Of a DNA stretch of 64,000 bases, positions 9,069 to 17,651 are shown one piece after another. The stretch lies in contig CBDFJZ010000007.1 in assembly GCA_965248675.1 (NCBI GenBank), positions 1 to 64,000 on the forward strand. The letters are read 5' to 3'. The first letter of the stretch is position 1, and every line of letters starts with the position of its first letter. Source of the stretch: UBA6627 sp965248675. Its GTDB lineage: Bacteria; Chloroflexota; Dehalococcoidia; UBA2979. The position numbers and the translations under genes are program-made. The notes under the pieces are model-generated. The model did no database searches, was not told the DNA's origin, and saw nothing but the letters and a program-made list of their open reading frames with translations.

Positions 9069-10265
9069 TTACTCGAGGAGCTTCAGCAGGCCCTCCTGAC
9101 GGATGTTCGCCTGCGCCATCAGCGCGAGCAGGGCGTTGTACTGCACCTCGAGGCTGGCGAACCGCACCGCCTCGGTCGCAACGTCGATGTCGCGAATCCG
9201 CGACTCCGCCGTCGTCAAGTTGAGCACGTTCGACTCCTGGCTCGCGATCGCGAATCCGAGCTGGTTCTGCGAACCGCCAAGGCGCGCTCGCTCCGCGTTG
9301 ACCTGGTCGAGCGCCGCGTCCACCGAATCGAGGAGCGTGTTCGCCTCGCCGATGGTGGACACCGCCTGATCGTCGCGGATCAGGTCTGAGAGCTGCTCGT
9401 TCGGCTCGGTGCCGAGCGTGCGCGAGAGGATCTGCGTGCCGAATGACACGCTGATGTCATCGCCGACATCGCTGCCGACGCGCATCGTCGTGGAAGCCGT
9501 GTCGCCCGTGGTGACGACGGCGCTGCCGTTCAGTCCGGCCGCAATGTCGGCCGCGCTCACGGCGCCGTCACCGGACGCGCCCTGGTTCAGGGTCAGGTTC
9601 AGCTCGACGCCGAGTTGATCGAAGTCCAGGACGGCTGTTGAGCCGTCGCCGTTGAGGTCGGCGGCGGTGTTCGTCTGGAACTCGCCGTTGCCAGCGTTGG
9701 TGACCGTCACGTCGTTGCCGGCGACGGTCACGTTGTAGGTCGTATTCGCGTCGGCGACCCGCACGTTGATGCCGACGTCGACGGTATCGTCGTCGCCGCC
9801 GTCGTTGATCGGACCGATCGCGCTTGCGGTCGCGATGTTGTAGGCGCCAGTAAGCAGGGACTGACTGTTGAACGTCGTGCGCCCGGCGATGTTGTCGATT
9901 TCGTCGCGCAGCGTGACCAGTTCAGCGCCGATCGCGTCGCGCTCCGCGCCGCTCAGGGTGCCGCCGCCGGCCTCGACGGCCAGCTCGCGCATGCGCTGCA
10001 GAAGCGAGTTCACCTCGCCGAGGGCGCCGTCGGCGGTCTGGATCATCGAGACGCCGAACTGCGCGTTGGCGATGCCCTGCTGGGCGCCTCGGATCTGGGC
10101 GCGCATCCGCTCGCTGATCGCCAGGCCCGAGGCGTCGTCCGCGGCGCGGTTGATGCGGAAGCCGCTCGCCAGCCGCTCCGAGGATTGCGCCAGCTGTGAC
10201 TGGGTGATTCCCAGGTACCGCACGAGCGAGAACGCGGAGGAGTTTGTGTTGAACGTGATGACCAT
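9069..10265 (-). CDS. Flagellin
   Basis: A 398-residue flagellin. The N-terminal D0/D1 region is typical (NTNSSAFSLVRYLG, SSERLASGFRINRAADDASG, AQIRGAQQGIANAQFGVSM), and the C-terminal D1/D0 helix is intact (ESRIRDIDVATEA, YNALLALMAQANIRQEGLL). The variable middle contains acidic Gly-rich stretches, including DLNGDGSTAVLDFDQLG (about residues 202-218) and GASGDGAVSAADIAAGLNG (about 225-245), which look like calcium-binding dockerin/EF-hand loops. Start ATG 10265 has GAGAGG five bases upstream; the GTG at 10271 is less likely. No other flagellar gene is near, so this is a solitary filament gene. A c-di-GMP-I riboswitch lies in its 5' leader. Confidence 0.95.
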   Translation of the reverse strand: MVITFNTNSSAFSLVRYLGITQSQLAQSSERLASGFRINRAADDASGLAISERMRAQIRGAQQGIANAQFGVSMIQTADGALGEVNSLLQRMRELAVEAGGGTLSGAERDAIGAELVTLRDEIDNIAGRTTFNSQSLLTGAYNIATASAIGPINDGGDDDTVDVGINVRVADANTTYNVTVAGNDVTVTNAGNGEFQTNTAADLNGDGSTAVLDFDQLGVELNLTLNQGASGDGAVSAADIAAGLNGSAVVTTGDTASTTMRVGSDVGDDISVSFGTQILSRTLGTEPNEQLSDLIRDDQAVSTIGEANTLLDSVDAALDQVNAERARLGGSQNQLGFAIASQESNVLNLTTAESRIRDIDVATEAVRFASLEVQYNALLALMAQANIRQEGLLKLLE

Positions 10266-10391
10266 CGGCACCTCTCAACCCCTGGCCGCCGCGGTGGCGG
10301 ACAAAGGAGAGCCGCCATCGCGCCGGCGATCGCGGCCTCGTCGGGTGCCCGAAGGGTGGTACTGCTGTGACCGCTCCTCGGTGCGCTCGCT

Positions 10392-10471
10392 CGGCAGGCC
10401 AGCCGCCATGTCCGCCCGAGGGCGAAGGTAGGCCCGCGCCTTTGCGCCCCCGTCTTTCGACGGGTTTGCCG
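10392..10471 (-). promoter_or_regulatory. Cyclic-di-GMP-I (GEMM) riboswitch aptamer in flagellin leader
   Basis: On the minus strand, about 125 bases before the flagellin ATG, the sequence shows the conserved GEMM core in order. A 5' CGGCA arm leads into GGCAAACC. A perfect CCCGTC-GAAA-GACGGG stem with a GAAA tetraloop follows, then GGCGCAAAGGC and GGGCCTA. The second stem-loop ends in ATGGCGGCTGG, and the 3' TGCCG arm pairs with the first arm. These match the class I c-di-GMP aptamer consensus, including the tetraloop and the receptor-side GGGCCTA/ATGGnnGC pieces. The leader downstream contains a GC-rich CCGCC/GGCGG hairpin shortly before the Shine-Dalgarno GAGAGG. Ligand binding may thus control flagellin translation or elongation; direction unknown. 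Confidence 0.88.
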
Positions 10472-10479
10472 CGATCGAT

Positions 10480-10801
10480 GTGAACGCTGCTGCCGGGAGC
10501 AGTCCCCGGGGACGCCAGCTTCGCAGCGCCCGGACGCCGCCGGCTGCGGCCGTCTAATCGTCATTGTCGGCCGATCACAAGAGTCACTTAACCCCTCATC
10601 TGTGCCTCAAAATACCCTGAAAAGACGGGCGATCTTTCCCTGGTCGTCCCGGAGCCAGCACAGCCAACCTCGACGCAGGGCTCCTCGAGGCCGAGGGGGG
10701 GTGGCGACTGTGAAGCGCGCCGTGCAGCAGCTGCGCGGCGTCGAGGGCGCGGCCGGGTTCGAGGAGCGCGCTCGCGACGCCCAGCGCGTCAATCGCGGCG
10801 A
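10480..10801. other. Intergenic stretch between flagellin leader and monooxygenase gene
   Basis: About 320 bases with no gene I can support on either strand. It must contain the flagellin promoter, but I find no convincing sigma-28 pair. A short AT-richer stretch (about 10575-10620) is the only compositional change and could hold the promoter. Confidence 0.4.
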
Positions 10802-11920
10802 CTACGCGACGACGGCTGCCTCGATTCGCTCGCGTAGCAGCGGCAACACGCTCTCCGCGACGCGATCGCACTCCTCGACGTGCGGGAAGCCGGAGAGGAT
10901 GAACTCGTCGAGGCCGATCTCCCAGTAACGGAAGAGCTCATCGGCGACCTGCCGCGGCGTCCCGACGATCGCCGTCCCGAGGTTGACCCGCACGAGCGAG
11001 ATGCCGTTCCAGAGCCGCTCCGACACCCGGTGTTCCTCGAAGCTGCGAGCCTGCGCCGCCGCGCCGACCATCGCCGTCCCGGCGACGGCAGAGTTCCGCT
11101 GCGCGATCACCGTTTCCGAGGCGTCCGCGATCAACGCGCCGGCCAGTCGCCATGCCTCGTCCTCGTCATCCGCGATCACCAGGTGGGTGCGCAGTCCGAA
11201 GCGCAGCTCTCGTCCCACCTCGCTCGCGGCCTCGCGCGCACGTGCCATCAGCGCCGCGGTTTCCTCGATCGGCTGGATCCACATCAGGAGGGTGTCGCCC
11301 TGCGAGGCGGCGAGCGCGAGCGCGTTCGGCGAGGCCCCTCCGAGGTACCAGCTCGGTCCTGGCGCGGTCGTGCCGGGTGACACGATGGCGTTGCGAAGCT
11401 GGGCCGTCTTGCCGTCGAAGTCGACGCGCTCGCCGGGCCGTGCCCAGAGCGTGCGGCAGACGGTCATGAACTCCTCGGCCTGTTCGTAGCGGAGATCGTG
11501 GCTGCTCATAACGCCCAGGCGCTCCATGTCGCCCTGGATCCCGCCGGGGACGACGTTGATGTCGAGACGGCCGCCCGACATGCGGTCGAAGGTCGCCGCC
11601 ATCTGCGCGAACAGGCCGGCCGGGATGAACCCGGGCCGCACCGCCACCAGGAAGCGGATGCGCTCGGTGACCGCCGCTAGCGCGGTCGCCATCGTCCATG
11701 CCTCGGCCAGCGGGGCGGCCTCGTCGAAGAGGCCGTTGCTGAAGCGCGTCGGGATCAGGAGCCGCTCGAACCCACGGCGCTCGGCGGTCTCCACGACCTC
11801 ACGGAGGTACTCGAACGTCGGCTCGCGCTCGGCGCGTTCGGTGCCGATATGCGCGCCGTCGCCGTCGATCGGGATGAACCAGTCAAAGACCGGCGTCGGT
11901 TGCTGCTCGCTGGTGGTCAT
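10802..11920 (-). CDS. LLM-class flavin-dependent monooxygenase, alkanesulfonate-monooxygenase-like
   Basis: A 372-residue bacterial luciferase-like TIM-barrel protein. FDWFIPIDGDGAHIGTE at the N-terminus, RRGFERLLIPTRF, AVRPGFIPAGLFAQMAATF, DRMSGGRLDINVVPGG and GTPRQVADELFRYWEIGLDEF are typical of SsuD-like FMNH2-dependent monooxygenases that desulfonate alkanesulfonates or oxidise related small substrates. No sulfonate ABC transporter or flavin reductase is adjacent, so the substrate is open. Start ATG 11920 is chosen because residues upstream do not resemble the family. It is downstream of and co-directional with the epimerase-like gene, separated by 13 bases, suggesting co-transcription. 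Confidence 0.85.
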   Translation of the reverse strand: MTTSEQQPTPVFDWFIPIDGDGAHIGTERAEREPTFEYLREVVETAERRGFERLLIPTRFSNGLFDEAAPLAEAWTMATALAAVTERIRFLVAVRPGFIPAGLFAQMAATFDRMSGGRLDINVVPGGIQGDMERLGVMSSHDLRYEQAEEFMTVCRTLWARPGERVDFDGKTAQLRNAIVSPGTTAPGPSWYLGGASPNALALAASQGDTLLMWIQPIEETAALMARAREAASEVGRELRFGLRTHLVIADDEDEAWRLAGALIADASETVIAQRNSAVAGTAMVGAAAQARSFEEHRVSERLWNGISLVRVNLGTAIVGTPRQVADELFRYWEIGLDEFILSGFPHVEECDRVAESVLPLLRERIEAAVVA

Positions 11921-11933
11921 CGCGCTTGCTCCG

Positions 11934-13025
11934 CTACATAACTTCCGAGGGCACCGCGATCGAGCCGCCGTGCCCCGCTGTCGTGCCCCGTAGAGAATAC
12001 CGAGCACCGTTAGCGACATAACCGCCGACGACGGGGTCGCCATCGAGCAGCAGTGGCGTATCGAGGTCGATCCACTCGAATCCGCCGAGCCCTGCCGCGA
12101 AGTGTGCCGCAAAACCCATCGCGAGCCGCGTTTCGACCATGCCGCCGATCATCAATCCGAACCCGGCCGCCTTCGCGATCGCCGCGACCTCGAGGGCGGC
12201 CACAACGCCGCTTTTCGAGAGCTTGATGTTCAGCACGGTCGCCAGCTCATCACGCGCAATCCGCAGCGCGTCCTCGGGCCAGCGGCACGACTCGTCCGCG
12301 GCGACCGGTACCCCGCCCTCGCGCGTGACCCGTCCGAGGCCGTCCCAGTCCTCGCGTTCCACCGGCTGCTCGAACAGCGCCGGCTCGATCCCTTCGCCGC
12401 GCAGCGCATCGAGGAAGCGCAGCGCTTCGTCCGCGCTGAAGTCCTCGTTCGCGTCGAGGATCAACTGGCAGTCGGGGTGCACGTCTCGAATGGCGGTCAG
12501 CCGCGCCACGTCTTCGTCGAGGTCGATCCCGACCTTCGTCTTGATCACCTCGAAGCCCTCGCCGCGGTAGCGGGCGGCGAGCGCGGATGCTTCCTCGGCC
12601 GGGCAGATCGGAATCGTGATGTCGGTGACTACCTCGTCCGATGCGCCGCCGAAAAACTGGTAGAGCGGCACGCCCCAGTGCCGCGTCAGCGCGTCGAGGA
12701 TCGCCATCTCGACCCCGGCCCGCGCCGCATCGAGGTCAGAGAGCCACAGCGGTAAGTCCTCGGCCAGCGCGCGCCAGCCAGCGGCATCGCGCCCGACGAG
12801 GCCAGGCCGCAGCCACTCGATCGCGCTGAGGGCGGCCACCTGGTCCTCGTTAGTGATCGGTGGCAACGAGGGAATCTCGCCCCAGCCCTCCGCGCCTCCC
12901 TCGAGCCGGACGCGCACGGCGACGTTCTGGACGCGGTCGAGGCGCGCGGACGCGACCGTGAACAGCGCCAGCAGCGGCACATCGAGGGGGAAGGCGTCGA
13001 TCGACACGATCGCGGTGGCACTCAT
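11934..13025 (-). CDS. Enolase-superfamily enzyme, dipeptide-epimerase-like
   Basis: A 363-residue mandelate-racemase/muconate-lactonising-type enolase-superfamily enzyme. The catalytic set is visible: KTKVG (KxK base, about residue 161), LDANED (first metal Asp), LFEQPV (metal Glu), ADES (metal Asp) and LNIKLSKSG (second-base Lys on the opposite face). The KxK...KxK pair with lysines on both faces is the arrangement of L-Ala-D/L-Glu and other dipeptide epimerases. The N-terminal capping domain contains VRLEGGAEGWGEIPSLPPIT. Substrate is inferred only from the motif pattern. It appears to be the first gene of a two-gene unit with the LLM monooxygenase. Confidence 0.82.
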   Translation of the reverse strand: MSATAIVSIDAFPLDVPLLALFTVASARLDRVQNVAVRVRLEGGAEGWGEIPSLPPITNEDQVAALSAIEWLRPGLVGRDAAGWRALAEDLPLWLSDLDAARAGVEMAILDALTRHWGVPLYQFFGGASDEVVTDITIPICPAEEASALAARYRGEGFEVIKTKVGIDLDEDVARLTAIRDVHPDCQLILDANEDFSADEALRFLDALRGEGIEPALFEQPVEREDWDGLGRVTREGGVPVAADESCRWPEDALRIARDELATVLNIKLSKSGVVAALEVAAIAKAAGFGLMIGGMVETRLAMGFAAHFAAGLGGFEWIDLDTPLLLDGDPVVGGYVANGARYSLRGTTAGHGGSIAVPSEVM

Positions 13026-13058
13026 CAGCGCCAGCCTACATCGCGCTTTGATGTCGAG

Positions 13059-15545
13059 TTATTGCGCTTGGACTTCGATCAAATAGGTCGCGGTACAGCC
13101 GGGGAGTTCCAGGGTCCGCGTGATCGTCTGTACTCGCGAGAAGTCCCCTGTGAGCGTTCCGCTGTACTGATCTCCAACGCCCACGAACACACCGGTTTCC
13201 ACGTTGATCAGTCCCGAGGCGCGGGACTGGCCGTCGAAGAACGTGATGTTGTGGTCCGCGTCGCCGGCACGAGAATTGGTGATCTCGAGCGACATGTTCT
13301 GCGTATAGGTCTGCGCGTTGCCACATGATCCCTGACGGATGCCGGTGAACACGACTGCGTAGAAGCCCTGTTCGATCACCCCCACGACCGCGGGGAGCTC
13401 GGTCGGTTGCTGCGTCGGCGCCGAGACGGCCGGGCGCCCCGCCGGACGCGGGACGGCGAGCGCGAGGATCCCGTCGCCGGCGGTTCCCGCGGTGCCCGTG
13501 ATCGGCAGGCTGGGGATGTCGAGTCCACGCGCGAACCGCTCGACCGCTTCGTAGCTCCCGTCGGTGTTTGTTTGGTGGAGCCAGCCCGCCACGTCGCCGT
13601 TATCAGGCACCGTCAGGCCGGTCGGGATCAACACGGCCACCCGGTCGCCCTCGAGATTCTTTTCATAGCGCACGATGTTGCTGAAATAGCCAGGCGCAGT
13701 GGCCCCGGCGGCGCAGAAATCCAGACCGTCACCGACATGCTGGCCGTCGACGATCAGATCGACCTCGCCGCAGCTATCGCCCAGCACCGCGCTGGGTCCC
13801 TGGATCACCAGGTAGAGTTCGTCATCATCCTCGTCCGTTGCGACCAGCACGGTGATCTCCGCGTCCCACTCGATTGAAGGCGCACCCGCGACCTGGCGTC
13901 CGTCAGCGCCGATCGTCACCTCACCGCGTCGGAGCGCGGTCGCCGCGGCAGTCTCGAACATCATCGCGATCAGCCCGAACTGCTGCCCGACCGGGCCCGA
14001 AGCGAGCACGGTGCCGCGCACCTCGGGGCTGCCTTCGGCGCCAGCGCTGCTGCCCGTCGGGGTCGCCGCAGTGCCGCTCCCCGCGGAGGCGCCGGAGCCT
14101 GCCGCGGGTACCGAGGTGGCCGCGCTGGAGGCTGGCAGTGACGTTTCGCTGTTGCCGCCTCGAGTCAGCAGCAGCGCGCCGACCGCGAGCACACCCGCCA
14201 GCACGAGCAGCGCAAGCACGACCGCGGGCGACCGCGCCAGCCAGCCCCAGACCGCCGCCGAAACCGGCGCGGCGGTCGGCCTGACGGGGCCGTCTTGCGC
14301 GCCGGGGATCGAAGACCGGTTTCGCCGCATGCCTCCGGTCGAGCGGACGACCGGACTGTCCTCGGCGCGCGGGATCGAGGAGCTAAACTGGCGTCCGACG
14401 GCGTTCTCCACTGCGGGCCGAACGTAGGTCGCCGTGCCCGGCACGTGGCTCAACCAGCCGTCGGGCATCGATTGCAGTTCGGGGATCGGGACCTCGGGCC
14501 AGCGGAACGTGGTGGTCGCTCCGGAGGCCGCTTCGACGGTGGTTGTCGAGCCTGGATCGATCACCGTCCAGAGGTGCGGTTCTGCAAGCGGAGCGGCCGA
14601 ACTCAGGTCATCGTCCACCCGCGCTGTGAGCGATAGACCGACGTCCAGTCGGACGGCTAGCGTCCCCTTTGCCCATGCGCCGGGGCGTGGCTCTGAGGCT
14701 GGAGGCCGAGCCATGGCGTCGGGATTGTTCGCGTCGTCTTCAGTCCACGCCGACGCCGGAGGCCGATACGTGGCGTCGGGGTTTTCCGCCTCTCCCTCGT
14801 CGTAGAGGTCGCCGCCCCCGAATTCGGGGCGTGATCCCGCGCCGCTGTCCGCCGTGTCTCCCGATACGGTCTCGAGCGCTCGCCAGGGCGAGTCGTCCCA
14901 GGTGACGAGCAGACCACCGGTATGAGCGTTCGTCGCGTTGGGCACGGGGGTCGTGTGGCCGGTCCCGAACTCCTCCTCGTCGGGAGGTGGCACCGGTTTG
15001 CCGATCCCGGGATCGTCGATCAACCCGGCAGCGATAGCCTCTGCGATCGGGCCGGCATGCTCTTCCAGGCTCAGCCCGATGTAGACCGGCTCCCCTGACG
15101 GGAGCTCAACGGCCGCTACTTGTGGAGAGGCCTCCCACCGCAGATCGTCAGGGTCGACTGTCTGTGCGCCGCTGAGGATCAACGCTGCGTTGAGGTTGGC
15201 GAGCCGTGTTGCCTCATTGAGGACGGGGCGGAAGACGTAACCGCCTGCATCGCCGGTCGGCTCAACGACCGCCGGTCCGAGGCCGAGACCCGATTCCTCC
15301 TCGCACGTCAGGCCGAGCCCGAACGATAGCGTCGACTGGGCAGGCACCTCGACGTCCCACGGCTGCGCGAACACGGCAGGTTGCGCGCCGTTGCCGCAGC
15401 TCACGAGGAGCTGCGCGTGGATCTGAACCGCGCGATCGGTTGGGTTTTCGATATCGGCGAGGCCGCATCCGGCGCCCCAGGCTACGTGCGCTTGACCGGG
15501 CGCCAGCGGTTCACCAACGTGCAGCGTCTCACGTGCGTTCGGCAC
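13059..15545 (-). CDS. Large single-pass membrane protein of unknown function
   Basis: An 828-residue protein not recognised. The first ~110 residues contain a Cys-bearing beta-rich block (WGAGCGLADIENPTDRAVQ, LLVSCGNGAQP). An acidic Pro-rich region follows, with an internal duplication NPDATYRPPASAW / NPDAMARPPASEP. One strong transmembrane segment at about 455-477 (SPAVVLALLVLAGVLAVGA) leads into a Ser/Gly/Ala/Thr linker and a ~300-residue exported domain with scattered Cys residues. Topology suggests an intracellular N-terminal half and an exposed C-terminal half. It starts with GTG and has a weak ribosome site. An intrinsic terminator of the upstream acyl-CoA dehydrogenase lies just before it, so it is its own unit. 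Confidence 0.75.
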   Translation of the reverse strand: MPNARETLHVGEPLAPGQAHVAWGAGCGLADIENPTDRAVQIHAQLLVSCGNGAQPAVFAQPWDVEVPAQSTLSFGLGLTCEEESGLGLGPAVVEPTGDAGGYVFRPVLNEATRLANLNAALILSGAQTVDPDDLRWEASPQVAAVELPSGEPVYIGLSLEEHAGPIAEAIAAGLIDDPGIGKPVPPPDEEEFGTGHTTPVPNATNAHTGGLLVTWDDSPWRALETVSGDTADSGAGSRPEFGGGDLYDEGEAENPDATYRPPASAWTEDDANNPDAMARPPASEPRPGAWAKGTLAVRLDVGLSLTARVDDDLSSAAPLAEPHLWTVIDPGSTTTVEAASGATTTFRWPEVPIPELQSMPDGWLSHVPGTATYVRPAVENAVGRQFSSSIPRAEDSPVVRSTGGMRRNRSSIPGAQDGPVRPTAAPVSAAVWGWLARSPAVVLALLVLAGVLAVGALLLTRGGNSETSLPASSAATSVPAAGSGASAGSGTAATPTGSSAGAEGSPEVRGTVLASGPVGQQFGLIAMMFETAAATALRRGEVTIGADGRQVAGAPSIEWDAEITVLVATDEDDDELYLVIQGPSAVLGDSCGEVDLIVDGQHVGDGLDFCAAGATAPGYFSNIVRYEKNLEGDRVAVLIPTGLTVPDNGDVAGWLHQTNTDGSYEAVERFARGLDIPSLPITGTAGTAGDGILALAVPRPAGRPAVSAPTQQPTELPAVVGVIEQGFYAVVFTGIRQGSCGNAQTYTQNMSLEITNSRAGDADHNITFFDGQSRASGLINVETGVFVGVGDQYSGTLTGDFSRVQTITRTLELPGCTATYLIEVQAQ

Positions 15546-15582
15546 CGCGCGGCCAGCTTACGCCTGCCGCGGAGCGCCCGAG

Positions 15583-15615
15583 CAAAGAAAACGGGACGCC
15601 TCGCGGCGCCCCGTT
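15583..15615 (-). terminator. Intrinsic terminator after acyl-CoA dehydrogenase gene
   Basis: Reading the minus strand, an 11-bp arm (AACGGGGCGCC) and its near-complement (GGCGTCCCGTT) enclose a 4-base loop, followed by a T-rich tail TTCTTTG. It sits 24 bases after the acyl-CoA dehydrogenase stop. Confidence 0.8.
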
Positions 15616-15638
15616 CGTATTGAGGAGAACGAGCGAGG

Positions 15639-16874
15639 CTAGCCCCTCGGCAGGCCGAGTCCCCGCGTGGCGATGATGTTGCGCTGAATTTCCGAGGTAC
15701 CAGCCGCGATCGTCGCCGGGACGGAGCGCACGTACGACTGCGTGAAGCTGCCGTCGAGCGGGGCGTAGTCGTTCGGCGGGTCGTCGTACGTGTTGCGGTC
15801 GTCGTCGTCGTGACCCCAGAACTGCGCGTACTGGCCCAGCACCTGCGTCCCGGTGCGCGCCAGCTTCTGGCTCAGCTCCGAGTTGAACAGCTTCGAGGTG
15901 GAGGCCTCGTAATTCGGGATCTGCCCGGCCGACTGCATCGAGATGATGCGGAAGCTGAACTGGAACTGGACTTCGGACTCCACCCAGCGGTCTGCGACCT
16001 GGTGCCGCAGCGAGACCGACTCGTCGAGGCGAGAGCGCGACTGGCCCTCGTCCGAGTGCACGTAGTCGATCAGCTTCTGGATCGTCTTGCGGCTGGTGAT
16101 CGCGCCGGTGATGTTCGAGCGCTCGAAGTCGAGCAGTGTGGCGCCGACGTACCAGCCGCGATTGACCTCGCCGACGACGTTAGTGGCGGGGACGCGCACG
16201 TCCTCGAAGAAGGTCTCGTTGAAGTGGTAGTGGCCGCTCATGTCGATCAGCGGGCGCAGCGAGATGCCAGGGAGGTCGCGAGGCATCAGCATGAACGAGA
16301 TGCCTCGGTGTTTCGGGGCCTCCGGATCGGTGCGCGTCAGGACGTAGAGCCAGTCGGCGTACTGGGCGCCGCTGGTCCAGATCTTCTGGCCGTTGATCAC
16401 GTAATCGTCGCCGTCGCGGATCGCGCGCGTCTGCAGCGACGCGAGATCGGATCCGGAGCCCGGCTCGGAGTAGCCCTGCTGCCAGTTCACCTCGCCGGAG
16501 AGGATCTTGGGTAGGTGCTCCGCCTTCTGCTCGTCGGTGCCGTGCACGATGATCGTCGGGCCGAGCTGGCTGACGCCCTGACCACCGACGGCGGGCGCGC
16601 CGGCCTCCGTCATCTCCTGCTTGAAGATGAACTGCTCGAGGGGTGAGAGCCCGGCGCCGCCGTACTCCTCCGGCCAGTGCGGGGCGATCCAGCCCTTGTC
16701 GGCGAGCGCCGCCTGCCACGCCTGCGCGGCGCCGCGCTTGGTCGGGTCGTCGGACTTGCGGTCCTGCACCCACTCGCCCTTGCCGCCCTGATAGGCCACG
16801 GGGAGTCCGCTGTCGATCAGATCTTTGACCTCGGCGCGGAAGGCTGCCTGCTCTGGAGTGTCGTTCCAGTCCAT
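15639..16874 (-). CDS. Acyl-CoA dehydrogenase
   Basis: A 411-residue acyl-CoA dehydrogenase with the normal three-domain order. An N-terminal helical domain contains WIAPHWPEEYGGAGLSP. The middle beta domain contains YSEPGSGSDLASLQTRA and GQKIWTSGAQYADW. The C-terminal helices end in PATIAAGTSEIQRNIIATRGLGLPRG. FAD-binding residues in the middle domain are conserved. The usual Glu base cannot be pinned by eye. It oxidises an acyl-CoA to the 2,3-enoyl-CoA and would pass electrons to ETF. Length and layout resemble the large-chain or cholesterol-type FadE group, but substrate is unknown. An intrinsic terminator follows. Confidence 0.9.
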   Translation of the reverse strand: MDWNDTPEQAAFRAEVKDLIDSGLPVAYQGGKGEWVQDRKSDDPTKRGAAQAWQAALADKGWIAPHWPEEYGGAGLSPLEQFIFKQEMTEAGAPAVGGQGVSQLGPTIIVHGTDEQKAEHLPKILSGEVNWQQGYSEPGSGSDLASLQTRAIRDGDDYVINGQKIWTSGAQYADWLYVLTRTDPEAPKHRGISFMLMPRDLPGISLRPLIDMSGHYHFNETFFEDVRVPATNVVGEVNRGWYVGATLLDFERSNITGAITSRKTIQKLIDYVHSDEGQSRSRLDESVSLRHQVADRWVESEVQFQFSFRIISMQSAGQIPNYEASTSKLFNSELSQKLARTGTQVLGQYAQFWGHDDDDRNTYDDPPNDYAPLDGSFTQSYVRSVPATIAAGTSEIQRNIIATRGLGLPRG

Positions 16875-17086
16875 TTTGTCTCTCTCCCGGTCGCGGCTAC
16901 CCGGCTACGGACGCAGGGTGCGTGCGGTCGTTCGGCGCTGGCCTCGCGAGGCGCGAGGCCATACTCGGACGCGTCAGGGGACGTGTCAACGAACGCGCAT
17001 CCGAGGCGCGCCCCGCTCGCTGCCGCCATCCGCGACGACGCGATCGTCGGGGCAGCCGTCGCGAGTCCGGCGCTGTCCCCTAACCG

Positions 17087-17430
17087 TGACCGCCCGAGCA
17101 TTCGCCAACGACGGTGTCGACGTCGCGCCGTTCAAGGCGCAGAACATGTCCAACAACGCGGACGTCACACCGGACCGCCTGGAGCTCGGCCGCTCGCCGG
17201 CGACATCGACCGCCAGGGTGCGTTCGGGCACCTCCTCAGGACGATCGCGCTGATGCCCGAGGAGGATCGCCGCCTGATCCGAGGCTTCCTGATCAACCGC
17301 TTCCGCGGTGATGGGTCGCTGTTGGGCCCGCGATCGAAGACCTCGAGGAGCGCACAGGCATCCTCGTGCTCGGCGTCGTGCCCTGGATCGAAGACGTCAC
17401 GTTGGCGGACTGGTCTGGGCGGACCGACGT
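17087..17430 (+). pseudogene. cobQ: Remnant of cobyric acid synthase (cobQ/cbiP)
   Basis: Three separated frames carry blocks diagnostic of cobyric acid synthase, the adenosylcobalamin-pathway amidotransferase. First, DGVDVAPFKAQNMSNNADV, the segment after the ATP-binding loop. Second, in another frame, GDIDRQGAFGHLL and PEEDRRLIRGFLINRFRGD. Third, in a further frame, EERTGILVLGVVPWIEDV. The P-loop start, the stretch between the first two blocks and the whole glutaminase half are missing. The order matches the intact protein, so this is a gene fragment with an internal deletion and frameshifts, not chance. It lies between an acyl-CoA dehydrogenase and a transporter. Confidence 0.8.
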
Positions 17431-17645
17431 CAGCGCGGCGCCGGCGCCCCCGGCTCGCGGCGTCGCCGCTGCCGGAGCACGCTCAGGCCGAGCCAGATCG
17501 GGAAGGCCACGATCGCGACTCCGAGGATCGTCACGATCGCGGCCGGCTCGAGGCCGACGATCTCGTCGATCTTGTGGCGAATCCAGTCGGCGAGCGTCGG
17601 ATCGATCGCCTCGGAATGGTGGAGGAAGGCGCGAGGCGGGAACAC
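17430..17645 (-). CDS. Small single-pass membrane protein
   Basis: A 71-residue ORF starting 6 bases after the transporter stop on the same strand. It has a polar N-terminus (DPTLADWIRHKIDEIVG), one hydrophobic segment (AAIVTILGVAIVAFPIWLG) and a basic Arg-rich tail (RQRRRREPG), consistent with an inner-membrane anchor with its C-terminus inside. I do not recognise a family. Its amphipathic-helix-plus-TM make-up is protein-like, which favours it over a shadow ORF. Its 3' end abuts the cobQ remnant on the other strand. Confidence 0.5.
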   Translation of the reverse strand: MFPPRAFLHHSEAIDPTLADWIRHKIDEIVGLEPAAIVTILGVAIVAFPIWLGLSVLRQRRRREPGAPAPR

Positions 17646-17651
17646 GGGCTG

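Noticed and set aside
10596..10801. Possible small gene upstream of the flagellin leader
   Set aside because: No ribosome site or recognisable fold in any frame; composition is ambiguous.
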